A stretch of 64,000 nt of DNA from Schizochytrium sp. TIO01 (GCA_004764695.1 SMSO01000034.1:2860501-2924500), one strand, 5' to 3'. Counted from the first letter of the stretch, positions 8,876-19,686 are shown. Translations and numbers: made by a program. Notes: generated by a model not told the origin, from the letters alone.

Positions 8876-10684
8876 TTAACTAGGATCTGTCGGGTTTCGC
8901 TTCGTGCGAAGTCGAGCTTCAAGGGAGGAGTTGGCATTGAAATCAGATTTAATGAGAGTCGCAGTTCTCGAAGAGTCAAGTTTCTGAATGGGTTTCTGCT
9001 CTTCTGCTGCCTCAGCTTCTCTAGTTTTGCGAAAGGCTTCTAGCTCCTGTTTTCGCAGCTCTTCGTTCTTTTGACCTGCACGTTGCATTGCTTCGAGGCG
9101 AGCAAGACGGTCGTCGTTGCTGCTCGACGAAACAGGAGATTTTGCATGCACTGAGGCTTCCGCTAAGTCGAAACGTTTACCTTCACGCTTTTCCTTCATC
9201 CTTTGCAGGTATTCAGCACGACTAGCGATCATTTCTGCACTGGGACCAAGCGAGTCGTCATCGTTTGAGGGGGGGCGCGCTGGGCCGTGAGCGCGAGGAC
9301 CTGTGAGCTGCAGGCCGTAGCCCGGTAGCTTGGGCGGTCCATTCTGCGACTGGCTTTGTCCGGACTTCTCTTCATCATGACGGGTTGTGAGATGTTCCTG
9401 GCTCCTTCCACCCAGTGATTGCCCACGGTCTTGGTGCTGTTCTTCTCTTTTTTTCTCCAAATCATTGTCTTGATCTTTTCGAATGTCCCGTCTGCCATCA
9501 TCACCACTTTCATCACTATAATAGCGGCTGCGGCTTCGTGAGCTCTTTTTATGGTGGTGGTGACGACTAGACGACGAGTAGGAGGACTTGTGGCGATGTT
9601 TTCTATCACGTGATTCTCTACGGCTCCCACCTTCGTCGCTCGAGCGAGAGGTGTCCCCGTCACCTCTATCTTCACCTTCACCACGGTCGCGATGTCTGCT
9701 GCTGCTTGTCCTTGAACTTTTATGCTTGCGGTGTTTGTGCTTCCTATCTTTATCTCTGCGGCCCTCTTCCTTGCCACTCTCATCTTCCGATGATCTAGAT
9801 CTCTTCTTCTTATTCTTGCTGCTCTTGCTCTTTTTTGATTTCCTCCTGCTGCTGCTGCTGTGTCGTTTCCTTCGTTTCCTGCTTTCCTCCTGGTCTAGTT
9901 CCGAGCCCCTACGACTGCCACTTGATCTTCCACTGATGCTGGACCCTGACTCTGAGTCGCTGTCACTGTCACTGTCGCTGTCACTTTCGCTGTCATCATG
10001 TCTGCGTCTGTGACTGCTGCTCTTGCGTCGCTTACGACGCGAGCCTTCGTCTTCTCTGCGATAATCTTTGCGATGGTCGCTGCGTCGTCTTCGCTTTTCG
10101 TCTCTGTGTCTATCTTTTGAATCACGTTTCTCGCCTACACTTTCCCCTCCCTTCCTTCGACCCCTTTCGACCTCCCTTGCAGAGGTACATGAGCTGGTTT
10201 TAGAGGCATTCCGGTAGTCCTCAGTGCGCTCCTGTTGCATCATTGCAAACATGGGGTCTTCGTGGCGCAGGTGGAAGTCCTCATTCTGCTCCGAGGCTTG
10301 TGCCTGCATCCATAGGGATCCGACAACATTTTTGGCATTGGCTTTGGCTTCCTGGTCCTCCGCATCTGCTTTGAGCTGAGCCTGTTTCTCGCCAAGTAGC
10401 ACAGCTTCTGCCTCTTGAGCACGTTCCTCAGCAGTCTGCTGCGGGCCACGATACATCCAGGAGAGTTTCTGCCGCGCGGTGGCCTCGCGTGTCTTAAGGC
10501 CTGAGCGCTCCTGGAGCTCCTCAAAGCGCTCCTGCTCGCGCTCCTCGGCCATCTGCTTCTGCAGCTCCAGCACCTTCTTGCGCTCGGCCGCATCCTCCTG
10601 CTCGCGCTGCCGCACCTTGTCTACATTGGCCTTGTTGCTCGTGTGCCAGCTCTTCTTCGACAGGTACGACCTGCTCGTCTTCAT
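8876..10684 (-). CDS. CWC25: Pre-mRNA splicing factor CWC25 homologue
   Basis: CWC25 is a spliceosomal protein that joins after Prp2 remodelling and promotes the first transesterification step. The frame extends to a TTG at 10720, but the first ATG is at 10684 (MKTSRSYLSKKSWHT), giving 602 residues. Residues 1-90 hold the CIR N-terminal/CWC25 signature: KKSWHTSNKANVDKV, a charged helix rich in Glu/Lys/Gln, then KLSWMYRG. The middle (about 200-440) is an extreme RS/SR and Asp-Ser-rich tract, with an SDSDSDSDSDSDSES run at about 9943-9990. The C-terminal part has DDRLARLEAMQRAG, also typical of this family, and ends RTKRNPTDPS. The SR tract explains the long antisense frame on the other strand, which is not a gene. 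It is divergent from the microprotein gene at 11396. Confidence 0.92.
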   Translation of the reverse strand: MKTSRSYLSKKSWHTSNKANVDKVRQREQEDAAERKKVLELQKQMAEEREQERFEELQERSGLKTREATARQKLSWMYRGPQQTAEERAQEAEAVLLGEKQAQLKADAEDQEAKANAKNVVGSLWMQAQASEQNEDFHLRHEDPMFAMMQQERTEDYRNASKTSSCTSAREVERGRRKGGESVGEKRDSKDRHRDEKRRRRSDHRKDYRREDEGSRRKRRKSSSHRRRHDDSESDSDSDSDSDSESGSSISGRSSGSRRGSELDQEESRKRRKRHSSSSRRKSKKSKSSKNKKKRSRSSEDESGKEEGRRDKDRKHKHRKHKSSRTSSSRHRDRGEGEDRGDGDTSRSSDEGGSRRESRDRKHRHKSSYSSSSRHHHHKKSSRSRSRYYSDESGDDGRRDIRKDQDNDLEKKREEQHQDRGQSLGGRSQEHLTTRHDEEKSGQSQSQNGPPKLPGYGLQLTGPRAHGPARPPSNDDDSLGPSAEMIASRAEYLQRMKEKREGKRFDLAEASVHAKSPVSSSSNDDRLARLEAMQRAGQKNEELRKQELEAFRKTREAEAAEEQKPIQKLDSSRTATLIKSDFNANSSLEARLRTKRNPTDPS

Positions 10685-11395
10685 CTTTGCCGTGTGAAAG
10701 GGCTCAAGCCCAGACTCCAAATCTCACAGCAATCCAGGCCGGCCGATCCACCCGCGCACGGGCTCGACCTGCAGAGCAGCAGACGCCCTCGCAGTCAGAC
10801 GCCCTCGCAGGGCTCGCGTGCCGAGGCTGCGCGTTGTGGGTCTGAGCGGTCCACGGCTGCAGAGCTTAGTTCTTTGGATGCTCCAAATTCAGAGAGAGAG
10901 AGAACGATTTTCAGTGCCTTTGCAAAGTCAAACAACTCTCAACAACAACAACAATGAACAACACAGATCCAAACCCAAATTCTCTCAATTAAATCCAAAT
11001 GCAAATTCTGAGATCGCCTCGACACTCATTTTCATCCGGTCGACCACAGGCACTGCGAGGATGGAAGCACCGGGCACGAAAGGCATCGCGACCTCCCGAA
11101 TTGCTTGGCGTCCAAGGTCGTGCGTGGTAAAGAGGACTCGAAGGTTTGGTATTGATTTCTGTAAACTTGGACTTGGGCAATAAGGATTCATTTTGTCCAG
11201 GAGCAGCCAGCTAGGAAACCAACTCGAAGCCACTCGAGTTCAATTCCGATTCAAGCTCGAGTGCGACGCGGCGTTCACTTCTGCAGCGGTTGGCACGCTG
11301 AGAAGCACTGCCGTCTTTTCGTGAGCAAACGTCTGGAGAGCTAATTAGCTTAGGCAGTGTCAGCGAGAGGCATACTTCGGAAGCGCTCACCTGCC
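10685..11395. promoter_or_regulatory. Divergent promoter region between CWC25 and the membrane microprotein gene
   Basis: 711 bp upstream of both genes. It contains a short CAA run at 10940-10953. A minus-strand ATG frame at 11191-10985 (68 codons, containing LRVLFTTHDLGRQAIREVAM) looks slightly protein-like but lies in the promoter and has no known domain; I do not call it. Confidence 0.4.
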
Positions 11396-11781
11396 ATGAT
11401 GGAGGTCTTCGCGCAGCTCGTGAACGGAGCGCAGGATCCGCTGCGGATGTACAGGGACATGCAGCAGCAACTGAGAGTAAGTCAGTGGGAGTAAGAGATG
11501 AGATGAAGCACGGAAATGATGGCGATGAACTTGGAGATGAGGGCAAAGCGAGGTCTTCGTTGCCCAAAGCAGGGAACTAATAAGGCTTTTCTGATCCTGA
11601 TGCTGCTTAACAGGAATTTGTAAATGAGGGATTTATGAATGCGCCCCACTTGAAATGGTATGGTATGGAGGGTAATATTCTCCTCTTTGGGCTTCTTCTG
11701 TTGCTTCTATGCTTGAATGTGTGCGCATGGAGGTTCAATGAGCGCCACCTCGCCCGTTGGCACCGACTGAAGCTTGAGTAG
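11396..11781 (+). CDS. 82-residue single-pass membrane protein, two exons
   Basis: This is a small spliced gene. Exon 1 (11396-11476) starts ATGATGGAGGTC and encodes MMEVFAQLVNGAQDPLRMYR plus a Gln-rich end. A perfect GTAAGT donor follows at 11477, and the acceptor is TTAACAG ending at 11613. Exon 2 (11614-11781) continues in frame with EFVNEGFMNAPHLKWYGMEG, then a strongly hydrophobic segment (about residues 48-66, rich in Leu, GNILLFGLLLLLLCLNVC), then a basic tail ARWHRLKLE and TAG. The layout (soluble N-terminus, one membrane span, Arg/His/Lys-rich tail) suggests a small organelle-membrane subunit or assembly factor. I do not recognise the family. Support comes from the clean splice sites, the open frame across the junction and the sensible topology. 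Confidence 0.65.
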
Positions 11782-12052
11782 TAGTTGCAAAGCGCTTTGC
11801 AAACAGAGCACCACCTTGATCTAACTAGATAAGAATGCCAGATTCCATGCATGCTTTAGGTATGCAGTGCCTTAATGTATTTATGATGATGAACAACTGC
11901 TTTCTGAAAAGAAAAACCGAAGCAGGAAACCCAGAACGAACAAGCGTTTAAGAGATTAAATAAACATAAACAAACAATTTAGTAGCTGAACTGATAGAGC
12001 ACTCTCTTCGAAACGAGTAAATAACATTGTCAAAATGCTTATATTGATTTCC

Positions 12053-13897
12053 TTAATCCTGAATATAGTCACAATACTGTTGGCGCAAACCACCAGAAAC
12101 CAGCCCGCCTGCTGCATCGACCGCGCAAACACACATATCTTGGCCAACACAATTCGTGAAGTGATCTCCGCCAGAAATAATATAAGCCACACCAACATTC
12201 CCAAACCAAACTGCTGCAAAGAGCATCACGGAAAATAGACGGTGTCGGCGATCAAACACCCAACCGAGATCAAAGCCGCGTTGCTTTTCAATGCTAATGC
12301 ACAATGAGTCAACCAAAATCTCTGCTGCAACCTGCTTCGCTGCACTAGATAAAGCATCATTGACTATCGTAGCATGGTCTACATGAAATGGGTCCTTTAA
12401 TCCCACATAATACTCGATTGGAAAGCGAAGAACCTCATTCTCAAAAAGAATAATAACGATGGACGCTGTAAATATTGCAGTGTACTCAGTCAGCATCTCG
12501 CCGACCAGTGGAATAGCATACCAGCGCTGTGATTCGCTGAGTGCCACTGACTTCTTTGATGCACCAACGCGTGGACTATTTTGCTTCTGTCCAGGTCCCA
12601 CGAAACGATCAAGGCTGTTCTGATAGTTATCATTTGTCCGAACCCATGCTAGGTTTATTCGAGGACTTTTGGGCTCAACATTTGATTCACGGGTCGACGA
12701 ATTCTCGTGTACAACCCGTGAGGAAAAGCGCTTCCAGCGTCGAAATCGGGTCATTACCCCAGATGTTATTCTTTGGAGCCAAAGTTCCCGATAAGGTTGT
12801 GATAATCGAAGTGCGACCTCTTGAATACTTTGATAAATAAGAACTCCAGTTAAGGTACTGTTTGATTGAAGACGAAAGAACTTCAGGCGTACATATATTG
12901 ATGCCAAGTACTGAAACCACAACACAAAAAGCCATGTCACGCGTCGATCGACACCTCCTGCAACAGGGCTTAATGCCATATGCCTCGCACTGGACTTTAC
13001 AAAGGCATATGCAAGCTCGCGAAAAACAGGTAAAATTATGATGAGCTGAAGGACGTTTGCCATCTCCTGAGATTCCCATTCCGAGGTGAGCGCATTTGTC
13101 TGGGTTACACCCAGGCCTATTGCAAACGCAGAAACTTGTTGTAGTATTAACATCAAAATGTGTCTTCGATTTTCTGTGGTTGTGACACTCAACACTACTC
13201 CGGGCCAAGAAATTATTGGGACAATCTTTGAGAGAATTGTGAGATGATAGACCCTGTGCATGCACATACAACTAACCATAACTGTGAGAGATAGAAATAT
13301 GACTATGAAACTTCGTTTCAGTGACAACCTTAAATAAATGAGTGTGCTCACAGGGAGATAAAGCGGCCAAATTATATCCCAATGAGGACGGAATGATCGT
13401 ATAAACGCATTCTCTCTATTATCAGGAATATAAATATGTTCTTTTGCAGTGTAGTTTACATACATAAAATCTAGAAAGGTATCTGACCTCGCCGGAACCC
13501 AAAAGATGGCAATTGTGCTGACACCAATAAGTGAATAACAGATGAGCCGTAGTGTAAGCATCACCGCATCCAAAAATATGACAATACTCTTCGCTGCTGA
13601 GCTCTCAAATACCATTCCATCTATTGAACTATCCTGGCGTGCATTTCCAAGCATGATCCATTCCAATGCTCTACGTTCTGGTGTCTTTGGGACAAGTGGT
13701 TCATCTTGCTCTGCGCTGTGCGAAGACATTGGTTCCTCCGATACTCTGGACTCTGCTGTCTTGGGACTGGATTGTTCTTCTTGCTCCACATTCTGTGGAT
13801 ACATCAGCGACTTTGTTGTATTTGGTTCATGAGTATTTGTTACATCTATGGAGGGATCTAGATTTCGTAGCTCTGCAACAAGGTCCTTCGAATCCAT
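12053..13897 (-). CDS. Polytopic membrane protein of unknown family
   Basis: 614 residues from an ATG at 13897. The first ~85 residues are hydrophilic and acidic, with two similar segments (SSPKTAES and LVPKTPER). About nine hydrophobic spans follow: near 108-135 (probably two), 172-190, 198-215, 224-242, 250-270, 283-305, 323-340, then a ~110-residue basic, Ser-rich hydrophilic region, and two more near 470-490 and 565-590. Possible N-glycosylation sites include NYTAKE and NSTLTG. The C-terminus after the last span has several Cys residues (CVGQDMCVCAVD). No transporter, channel or enzyme motif is recognised. It may be specific to this lineage. The neighbour on the left is the microprotein gene, tail to tail. 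Confidence 0.8.
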   Translation of the reverse strand: MDSKDLVAELRNLDPSIDVTNTHEPNTTKSLMYPQNVEQEEQSSPKTAESRVSEEPMSSHSAEQDEPLVPKTPERRALEWIMLGNARQDSSIDGMVFESSAAKSIVIFLDAVMLTLRLICYSLIGVSTIAIFWVPARSDTFLDFMYVNYTAKEHIYIPDNRENAFIRSFRPHWDIIWPLYLPVSTLIYLRLSLKRSFIVIFLSLTVMVSCMCMHRVYHLTILSKIVPIISWPGVVLSVTTTENRRHILMLILQQVSAFAIGLGVTQTNALTSEWESQEMANVLQLIIILPVFRELAYAFVKSSARHMALSPVAGGVDRRVTWLFVLWFQYLASIYVRLKFFRLQSNSTLTGVLIYQSIQEVALRLSQPYRELWLQRITSGVMTRFRRWKRFSSRVVHENSSTRESNVEPKSPRINLAWVRTNDNYQNSLDRFVGPGQKQNSPRVGASKKSVALSESQRWYAIPLVGEMLTEYTAIFTASIVIILFENEVLRFPIEYYVGLKDPFHVDHATIVNDALSSAAKQVAAEILVDSLCISIEKQRGFDLGWVFDRRHRLFSVMLFAAVWFGNVGVAYIISGGDHFTNCVGQDMCVCAVDAAGGLVSGGLRQQYCDYIQD

Positions 13898-15813
13898 ATT
13901 GCTTCACCAAGACAGCATTTCAAGACCTTTTGATATGCGCCATGCGCTAAAAGGAAGTATCCTTTAATGCTCAAAGGTCAGTGCCGAATCAGTAGCATGG
14001 GTTCACCTGGAACATCAACGAACTATTTTAGGTTTGCATCACCTTAAGCAACATGAATGTACTTTAAGAAGAACTTTTGCAATCATAGTGCCTGGTCTGC
14101 GCCCCTTCATCCCCTGGCTTTTTTTTGGCTTCTTGTTATCGTCCTCCTTATCATAAAATTGATGATGTCGTTGAAACCCCCTTACAGCAGTAACTCGACA
14201 CTCAACGAGTTTTTCAAGATTAGCGTCACACTAGCTTCTATGGTTTAGGACACCTGAGACTCAGGGCACATAGCGGTAACGAACTAATTTTTGTAGTAGT
14301 GCAGTCCTACAAGAACCGAGTAAAAGGCCCACTGACTCCCCTGGTCCAAACTCTAAGAATAAAAGTACAATCACTTTATTGTCTGTACCTTCAAGGCTTT
14401 TTTTTCTTGCGTTAGGCTTAATTTAGAATTTAAATTAACGATCTTCGTGGGGCGGGATGCAAGAATCAAGAAGACTACTCTTATTTGTGGCAGGCTTAAC
14501 TGCGTTTTCTCTTTCATTTCGTGCGGGTAAGACTGAGAAAAGACTGTGAGATTCTTTGCGCTCTTAGTACCACGAAGGGAAGGACTTCCAATATTTTTAT
14601 GAAGCTATCTGGTTGATGTTCAAGACTGACTACAGTACCTTGTATCCCTGACAATTGCTTCTCCATTGGTCCAGCGATTGCTCGACTTAACTTGCCAATT
14701 CTCTCTTGCAAAATTTTGTTCTTCTTACCTTTAAGTCGTCTTGTTATCCTCAGTTTATATGAGGTGGGTATAATTCGGTACAGTAGCTCGCAGTCTTGTC
14801 TCTCTTTGCTCAATATCACTGATTTGTATATATTGAAAGTACAACACTTTCTCGGGAAGTAAATTTCACCCCCGTTTCTTTACAAATATTGTTGTGACCC
14901 TTCATTTTACCTGTAACGCTGCAGCATTGGCTCGCTTTATCAGGTTGACATTTTAAAAGCAAATGACATCTTCAACTTCGAAACTTTTTTGGTGCCAGCT
15001 ACTCATAGCTTGACTACACACAGATCTAACTAGGTCCCGGCGTGCAGGCTCGCGGTATAAAAACCCATTTTACTTGTATAAAGACCCTCCCCTTTACAAC
15101 AAGTCTACCCAAAAAATTCTCGCCACGCCACTGGTAACGCATCACGATCCGTTACGGGCGGAGTTGAGCAGCGCTTCCGAATCCGGCGGCTGTGTAACTT
15201 CGGGGTCCCGTAACTTTAAGACCCCTCAGCAACGATTTATTTTCGTCTGAAAAAATCAATGATATTTCTGCCCAAATCATCTCTTGCGGAGACCACGCAA
15301 GCTGCCTAAAGAAGCAAGCCTCTTCAAAAGCGCAAGCGCAGCACCACGCGCGAATCGCCACCGCAGCGTCGATATAGCCGCGGCGGCTGGTCTCAGCTAC
15401 TCTAAGGAGAGCTATTTAGAAGCTAGAGCCTGGTTCTGGAACGGAGCTCGGATAACCTGCTGGCTTGCGAGCTTCCCAGATTTCGTGCAAGCCCGAATCT
15501 GTCGCGGTTGCTATTGCTGCTGCCGTTGTTGAGAGCCCTCAATTTCCTTCTTCTCCTCCCTTCGTTTCTTTCCATCAGTTCTTGGGGTCTCTTGGCTTGG
15601 CGGACTCTGAAAAGTTAGCTGCAAGCAGATAGGCCTTTCTTTCGTTTCTCCAGTGCTCTAACTATCTTATCTCCCTGATATCTTTGGTGTCTCAAAGTTC
15701 TTCAATCCTTGAGATCAAATCGATTTTTTGTACAAGTTGAAGACTCTGAATATATATACTTCGGGATATCTTCGTACTGTTGTTTTTAGAGCGAATACGA
15801 AGCAGAAGCCAAA
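13898..15813. other. Intergenic region upstream of two divergent genes
   Basis: 1.9 kb between the polytopic membrane protein gene (minus) and symplekin (plus). Short frames occur (for example minus 14819-14514, which lacks an ATG start) but none is supported. The last ~500 bp before 15814 are CT-rich, with TATATATAC at 15752-15760, and are the likely symplekin promoter and 5' UTR. Confidence 0.4.
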
Positions 15814-18800
15814 ATGATGGACTCTCCGGGCTCCGTGGGTGGGCCACCGAGTCCTGGCGGCGCTAGTCTTGGCGAGAACGAGTTTGACTTGAGGAGCGAA
15901 GTTATTGAGGCTTTGGATAGTGCAAAGACCGCAACGAAACCTGCAGATAAGCTGCAATTTCTCACAGAAGCTCGCGAAATTGTACTTCATCGTGATGATT
16001 CCATGGGTCTCCTGCGGTCCTTCGCGAGCACATTTGCTGAATTTCATTTGGAGAAAAAGGCTCAAGTGCGTCTATTTGTGATTAAGTTCATTGAGGATGC
16101 GTGTAAGGTTTGCGAGGATGTAATCCCGACTTTCATTAACACGCTGACATACCTTGTGCACGACAAGAACAGCAAGAACCAAATTAAGATCTGGGTCACT
16201 GTTATGAATGTCTTCCGTCCTGCGCTCGGACTTCTGTGTAAGGAATCCTTCTACTCCAACGATGCAAATATTCCAACCGCCAAAAGGCTTGCTGAAGACT
16301 TGCTTACGCTCAAAGACTCTGCTGTGAAAGTTTTTCAGGATCCAAAGACAAATGTTTTGCCCATTATTGATACTGTGAAGACAATTGCACTTTCATTTCT
16401 TTTGGCTGATTCTACAACCACTTTGATTCTTAGTCAAGAACGCCACCGTGGACCAAAAGAAGCACGTGCAGATACTGGTCCCGATGCATTCTCTCTAGGG
16501 GATGTTCCACGTGATCACCCGGTGCTGTCGGTGGTGGAGCTCGAGCGCATAGGCACAGAACTTGTTGATGAGATCTGTAAGTCACTGAGGGGCATTGGTG
16601 AAAAGGGTAACGACCTGGGTCCAGATGACGCACGTCGCTGTGTACCACTCATTAATGCTGTCCAGATTCTTGTGCTTCATCGCGCGTCCGTACGGGAGCG
16701 GACCATAGAAGAGCTGCTGAATGGAGCCGACCTTATGCGAATGGATGAAGGCACAGATGATAGTGTATCACCTCACAAACTCCGTTATGTGCAAAACTTG
16801 CGCACGATTTTACTGGAGTTTCTTAAAGATCGTTGGCGTGACCTCCTTAAGGAATGGCGTCAACGTGTTCACGAAGCCTTGTGTTTGATTGGTGCTAAAG
16901 CCCAAGCTGATCAGGCTCTCGCATTGCTTGACTCGCGCGATGCCCGAATCAAAAAGCGTTTACAACGTGAGGCTGAAATCGAGGCTCGAAAACGTCAGAA
17001 ACGTGAAGACGAGGAGGAGCGTGAACGTCGTCGCACGCAGGAAATGGTCGAGGCTCTTGATACGCAAGAGTTGCGACAGCTTGGTTACCCCCCACAGCGA
17101 AACACTTTGTCATGGGACTATATTTCATCATTACATAACTTGGATGCAAAGGATGCAGCTGCGCTTGTTGTGATGAACATGGATCATTTGCCTGGTCCGC
17201 CCCCTAAGTCAAGCGTAAGGAAGTCTGAATCTGATGCTATTCGTACGTTTGCTAAATTTGAGTCATACATTGATCGGGCTGTAGCTGCTTCAGAAGATGG
17301 ACGCCACGGGCATGGGGGTGTAACCCACCTTAAGGGCGAAAAAACTGCGGCAGCAGTTGCTAGCATGATTACTCCTGTGCAGACTCTTGAGCCGCGGCGT
17401 TTGGCATTTCAACGTATGCTAGCACAACACAAGCAACATGTACCGGTTTCCTCTCTTGCCTTGTTTTCAGCTGATCAAGGCCCTAGCTTTCCGTCTTATG
17501 GTGATGTCCTGATTGCACGTGTTGCGTGCAATTTTGTAAAGCGAAACGAATCTGAGGCCAAAATGGACTTGCGCCCAGACCTCGTTTCATTCATTGCTGA
17601 AGATTTACCAACTCGATTTGGACTTGCACTCACTACTCTGGTGCATTGTTACACGTATGATAAGTCATCTCGTTTGGGTAAAAGTGCTGCCACTGGAGCT
17701 GTAGGAGCTATTTCAGCTACTGGGGAAAAACCCGTGACTGCATTCCTTGAGTATGATGACATTTTTTACTTGATGCTCGAGGCTATTGTGAAAGAAGGTC
17801 TTCTCCCATCACAACAAAACACCGCGCGAGACAAAAGTCTGACCAAACTCTTTATCAACGCTCCACGGCTCCCCGCGGGAGTTTTGGCACTTCTCTCTCA
17901 GTTTTGTGAATCTGACAAGCACGGTCTTGGTTTGCATGCATTGCGTCGTTTGGCCTTAAGTCGGTACGCCGTGCAAAAAGAGTGCCTTCGTCTTCTTGTT
18001 TACTATGCAGTGTGTTCTTCAACAGATCGCGTGAGCAAGCGCTCGATTCGAATTATTGCTAAAGATTATGCTCGTTTTAACGAGGCAGCACATCATTTGA
18101 TTGATGAATTTGCCTTAGGTATGCTGCGCAGTGTACTTTCTGAAGACGCTGCACCGGATAAAGAGGTCGCAGCAAAAATTGATCTGCTCAAAAAGGATCT
18201 CTTGGAGGCCCGGCCTGAGGGTTCTTTGTGTCACAATCTTTTGAGTGGAAAAACCGGTCTTGGTGAAGAGGATGAATCTGCTAAGCCTTCTGCTATTGTC
18301 AATGAAGGCATGGATGTGGATGAGATCGCTCGGACGTCTTTTCGCAATGCAGATGAAGATGTCGGCTTTGATGATGAGCGTGAAGATCAGGATGCCGCAG
18401 AAGCTGAGGCTGCAGAGCTGGAAGAGCAGGAAACAAATCTCGAATTCGAGAAGGAAAAAGGAATAACGTCAGGCTTAAGTCAGGAACAAGTTTCCGACAA
18501 GGATCAGGAGCGTGACATTTTACGACGAATCTCACTTTTAGTGGCTCTGTCACGACGAAAGACATCTCTTTTGCGCGAATACGCCAAAACTTATGCATTG
18601 TTGGAGGAAGAAAGCCTGAGCCGCACCGTGCTAGATAATGCTGTAGTTGAGCTAATGCCGACATTGGCTCGCGAGATTGGCCCCGCACAAACGTTCGCGC
18701 TTTTGCAAGACTATCCATCTGGTGCAAGTTCTTTCATGGTTCATGTGCTTCGGCTCTTGGCGCAGGAGTCGGTCTCTGATTCTCGCGAGAAGCGTATGGA

Positions 18801-19686
18801 GCTTGTAGCTCAGGCAAAAGCAACTACGGATGAGGCCGGTGCGGCACTCTTTGACCAGGACGACACTTATGTCATTCCCGTACTTGGCTCGTTGCCACGT
18901 TCGGAGATGCGAAGATACCTCCAGGGTATTTTGCAGCTCGATGACAATGCGGCCTTGGAAGCTGCAATTGATAGTATCATTGCTGGTGCACGTTTTGCTA
19001 CAGATCAAGTTGGCCAAGATGGTGATGTAGATCATCATGTGGATGAAGATGACAAGGAGCACCAGCCCCTGTTACCTGACGAGCTTCTAGTGGAGTTTGT
19101 TAACACTCCAGTTTCAGAAGATATATCCATGCAGACTCTGAAGAACGCGACAGAAATGTGTTTCGCACGAAAAGAGTTCTTCACTCGCGACGTATTGGAG
19201 ACGGTCATTCGCGAGTTGCTCTTGCAGAGCGAGGATAACAAACTGCCGTTGCTATTTATGCGTATTATGATTCGCAGCATTGAGGAGCAGCCGACGATTA
19301 AACAGTTCATTGCTGAAGTTCTATCAGAGTTGGTTGAGCAAGAGCTGTGGGCATGGAATGATAATGCCTCTTGGCAGGGTTTTGTACTCTGTGCAGTCAA
19401 ACTTGCTACTCTGGCGTATCCCATTTTGTTTCGTTTGCCGACTGAGCAGCTTGAAGACGTGATCAAGATCACCAGGAAACGTGATCCCAAGGATAAACTT
19501 GTGGCTCGTCTTGTTTACTATGCGCGTCGTAACCAACAAACCTTATCATTATCCCCGGGAACGACAGAAATGTTGGAGAAATACACATCGGGTGGCACAT
19601 CTTCAGGTTCTTCTTCAACCCCGCAGCTTCAAAGGTCAGGATCAGGAGCGTCTATGGCCTCTAACAACAGAGGTTCCCAGCAATGA
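15814..19686 (+). CDS. SYMPK: Symplekin (Pta1), mRNA 3'-end processing scaffold
   Basis: Symplekin is the nuclear scaffold linking cleavage/polyadenylation factors. This copy has 1290 residues from ATGATGGAC at 15814. The N-terminal HEAT-repeat domain (about 25-370) contains EVIEALDSAKTATKPADKLQ, VRLFVIKFIEDACK and NVLPIIDTVKTIALSFLL. A highly charged Arg/Glu helix lies near 375-420. An acidic Glu/Asp/Ala tract sits around 845-885. The C-terminal symplekin domain spans about 905-1250: ALLQDYPSGASSFMVHVLRL, VIPVLGSLPRSEMRRYL, LPDELLVEFVNT, CFARKEFFTRDVLETVIREL, LLFMRIMIRSIEE and LWAWNDNASWQGFVLCAVKL. The tail is Ser/Gly-rich. Length matches animal symplekin (about 1270). No introns are visible. 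Confidence 0.93.
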   Translation: MMDSPGSVGGPPSPGGASLGENEFDLRSEVIEALDSAKTATKPADKLQFLTEAREIVLHRDDSMGLLRSFASTFAEFHLEKKAQVRLFVIKFIEDACKVCEDVIPTFINTLTYLVHDKNSKNQIKIWVTVMNVFRPALGLLCKESFYSNDANIPTAKRLAEDLLTLKDSAVKVFQDPKTNVLPIIDTVKTIALSFLLADSTTTLILSQERHRGPKEARADTGPDAFSLGDVPRDHPVLSVVELERIGTELVDEICKSLRGIGEKGNDLGPDDARRCVPLINAVQILVLHRASVRERTIEELLNGADLMRMDEGTDDSVSPHKLRYVQNLRTILLEFLKDRWRDLLKEWRQRVHEALCLIGAKAQADQALALLDSRDARIKKRLQREAEIEARKRQKREDEEERERRRTQEMVEALDTQELRQLGYPPQRNTLSWDYISSLHNLDAKDAAALVVMNMDHLPGPPPKSSVRKSESDAIRTFAKFESYIDRAVAASEDGRHGHGGVTHLKGEKTAAAVASMITPVQTLEPRRLAFQRMLAQHKQHVPVSSLALFSADQGPSFPSYGDVLIARVACNFVKRNESEAKMDLRPDLVSFIAEDLPTRFGLALTTLVHCYTYDKSSRLGKSAATGAVGAISATGEKPVTAFLEYDDIFYLMLEAIVKEGLLPSQQNTARDKSLTKLFINAPRLPAGVLALLSQFCESDKHGLGLHALRRLALSRYAVQKECLRLLVYYAVCSSTDRVSKRSIRIIAKDYARFNEAAHHLIDEFALGMLRSVLSEDAAPDKEVAAKIDLLKKDLLEARPEGSLCHNLLSGKTGLGEEDESAKPSAIVNEGMDVDEIARTSFRNADEDVGFDDEREDQDAAEAEAAELEEQETNLEFEKEKGITSGLSQEQVSDKDQERDILRRISLLVALSRRKTSLLREYAKTYALLEEESLSRTVLDNAVVELMPTLAREIGPAQTFALLQDYPSGASSFMVHVLRLLAQESVSDSREKRMELVAQAKATTDEAGAALFDQDDTYVIPVLGSLPRSEMRRYLQGILQLDDNAALEAAIDSIIAGARFATDQVGQDGDVDHHVDEDDKEHQPLLPDELLVEFVNTPVSEDISMQTLKNATEMCFARKEFFTRDVLETVIRELLLQSEDNKLPLLFMRIMIRSIEEQPTIKQFIAEVLSELVEQELWAWNDNASWQGFVLCAVKLATLAYPILFRLPTEQLEDVIKITRKRDPKDKLVARLVYYARRNQQTLSLSPGTTEMLEKYTSGGTSSGSSSTPQLQRSGSGASMASNNRGSQQ

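Noticed and set aside
9588-10013. Leu/Ser-rich plus-strand frame opposite CWC25
   Set aside because: Antisense of the RS/SD-repeat tract; composition explained entirely by the sense repeats.
10985-11191. 68-codon minus-strand ATG frame (NLRVLFTTHDLGRQAIREVA region)
   Set aside because: Mildly protein-like and preceded by a possible TTTACAG acceptor, but it lies in a divergent promoter and I see no partner exon or family.
14514-14819. 101-codon minus-strand frame
   Set aside because: Begins at GTG, not ATG; basic composition, no domain or splice support.
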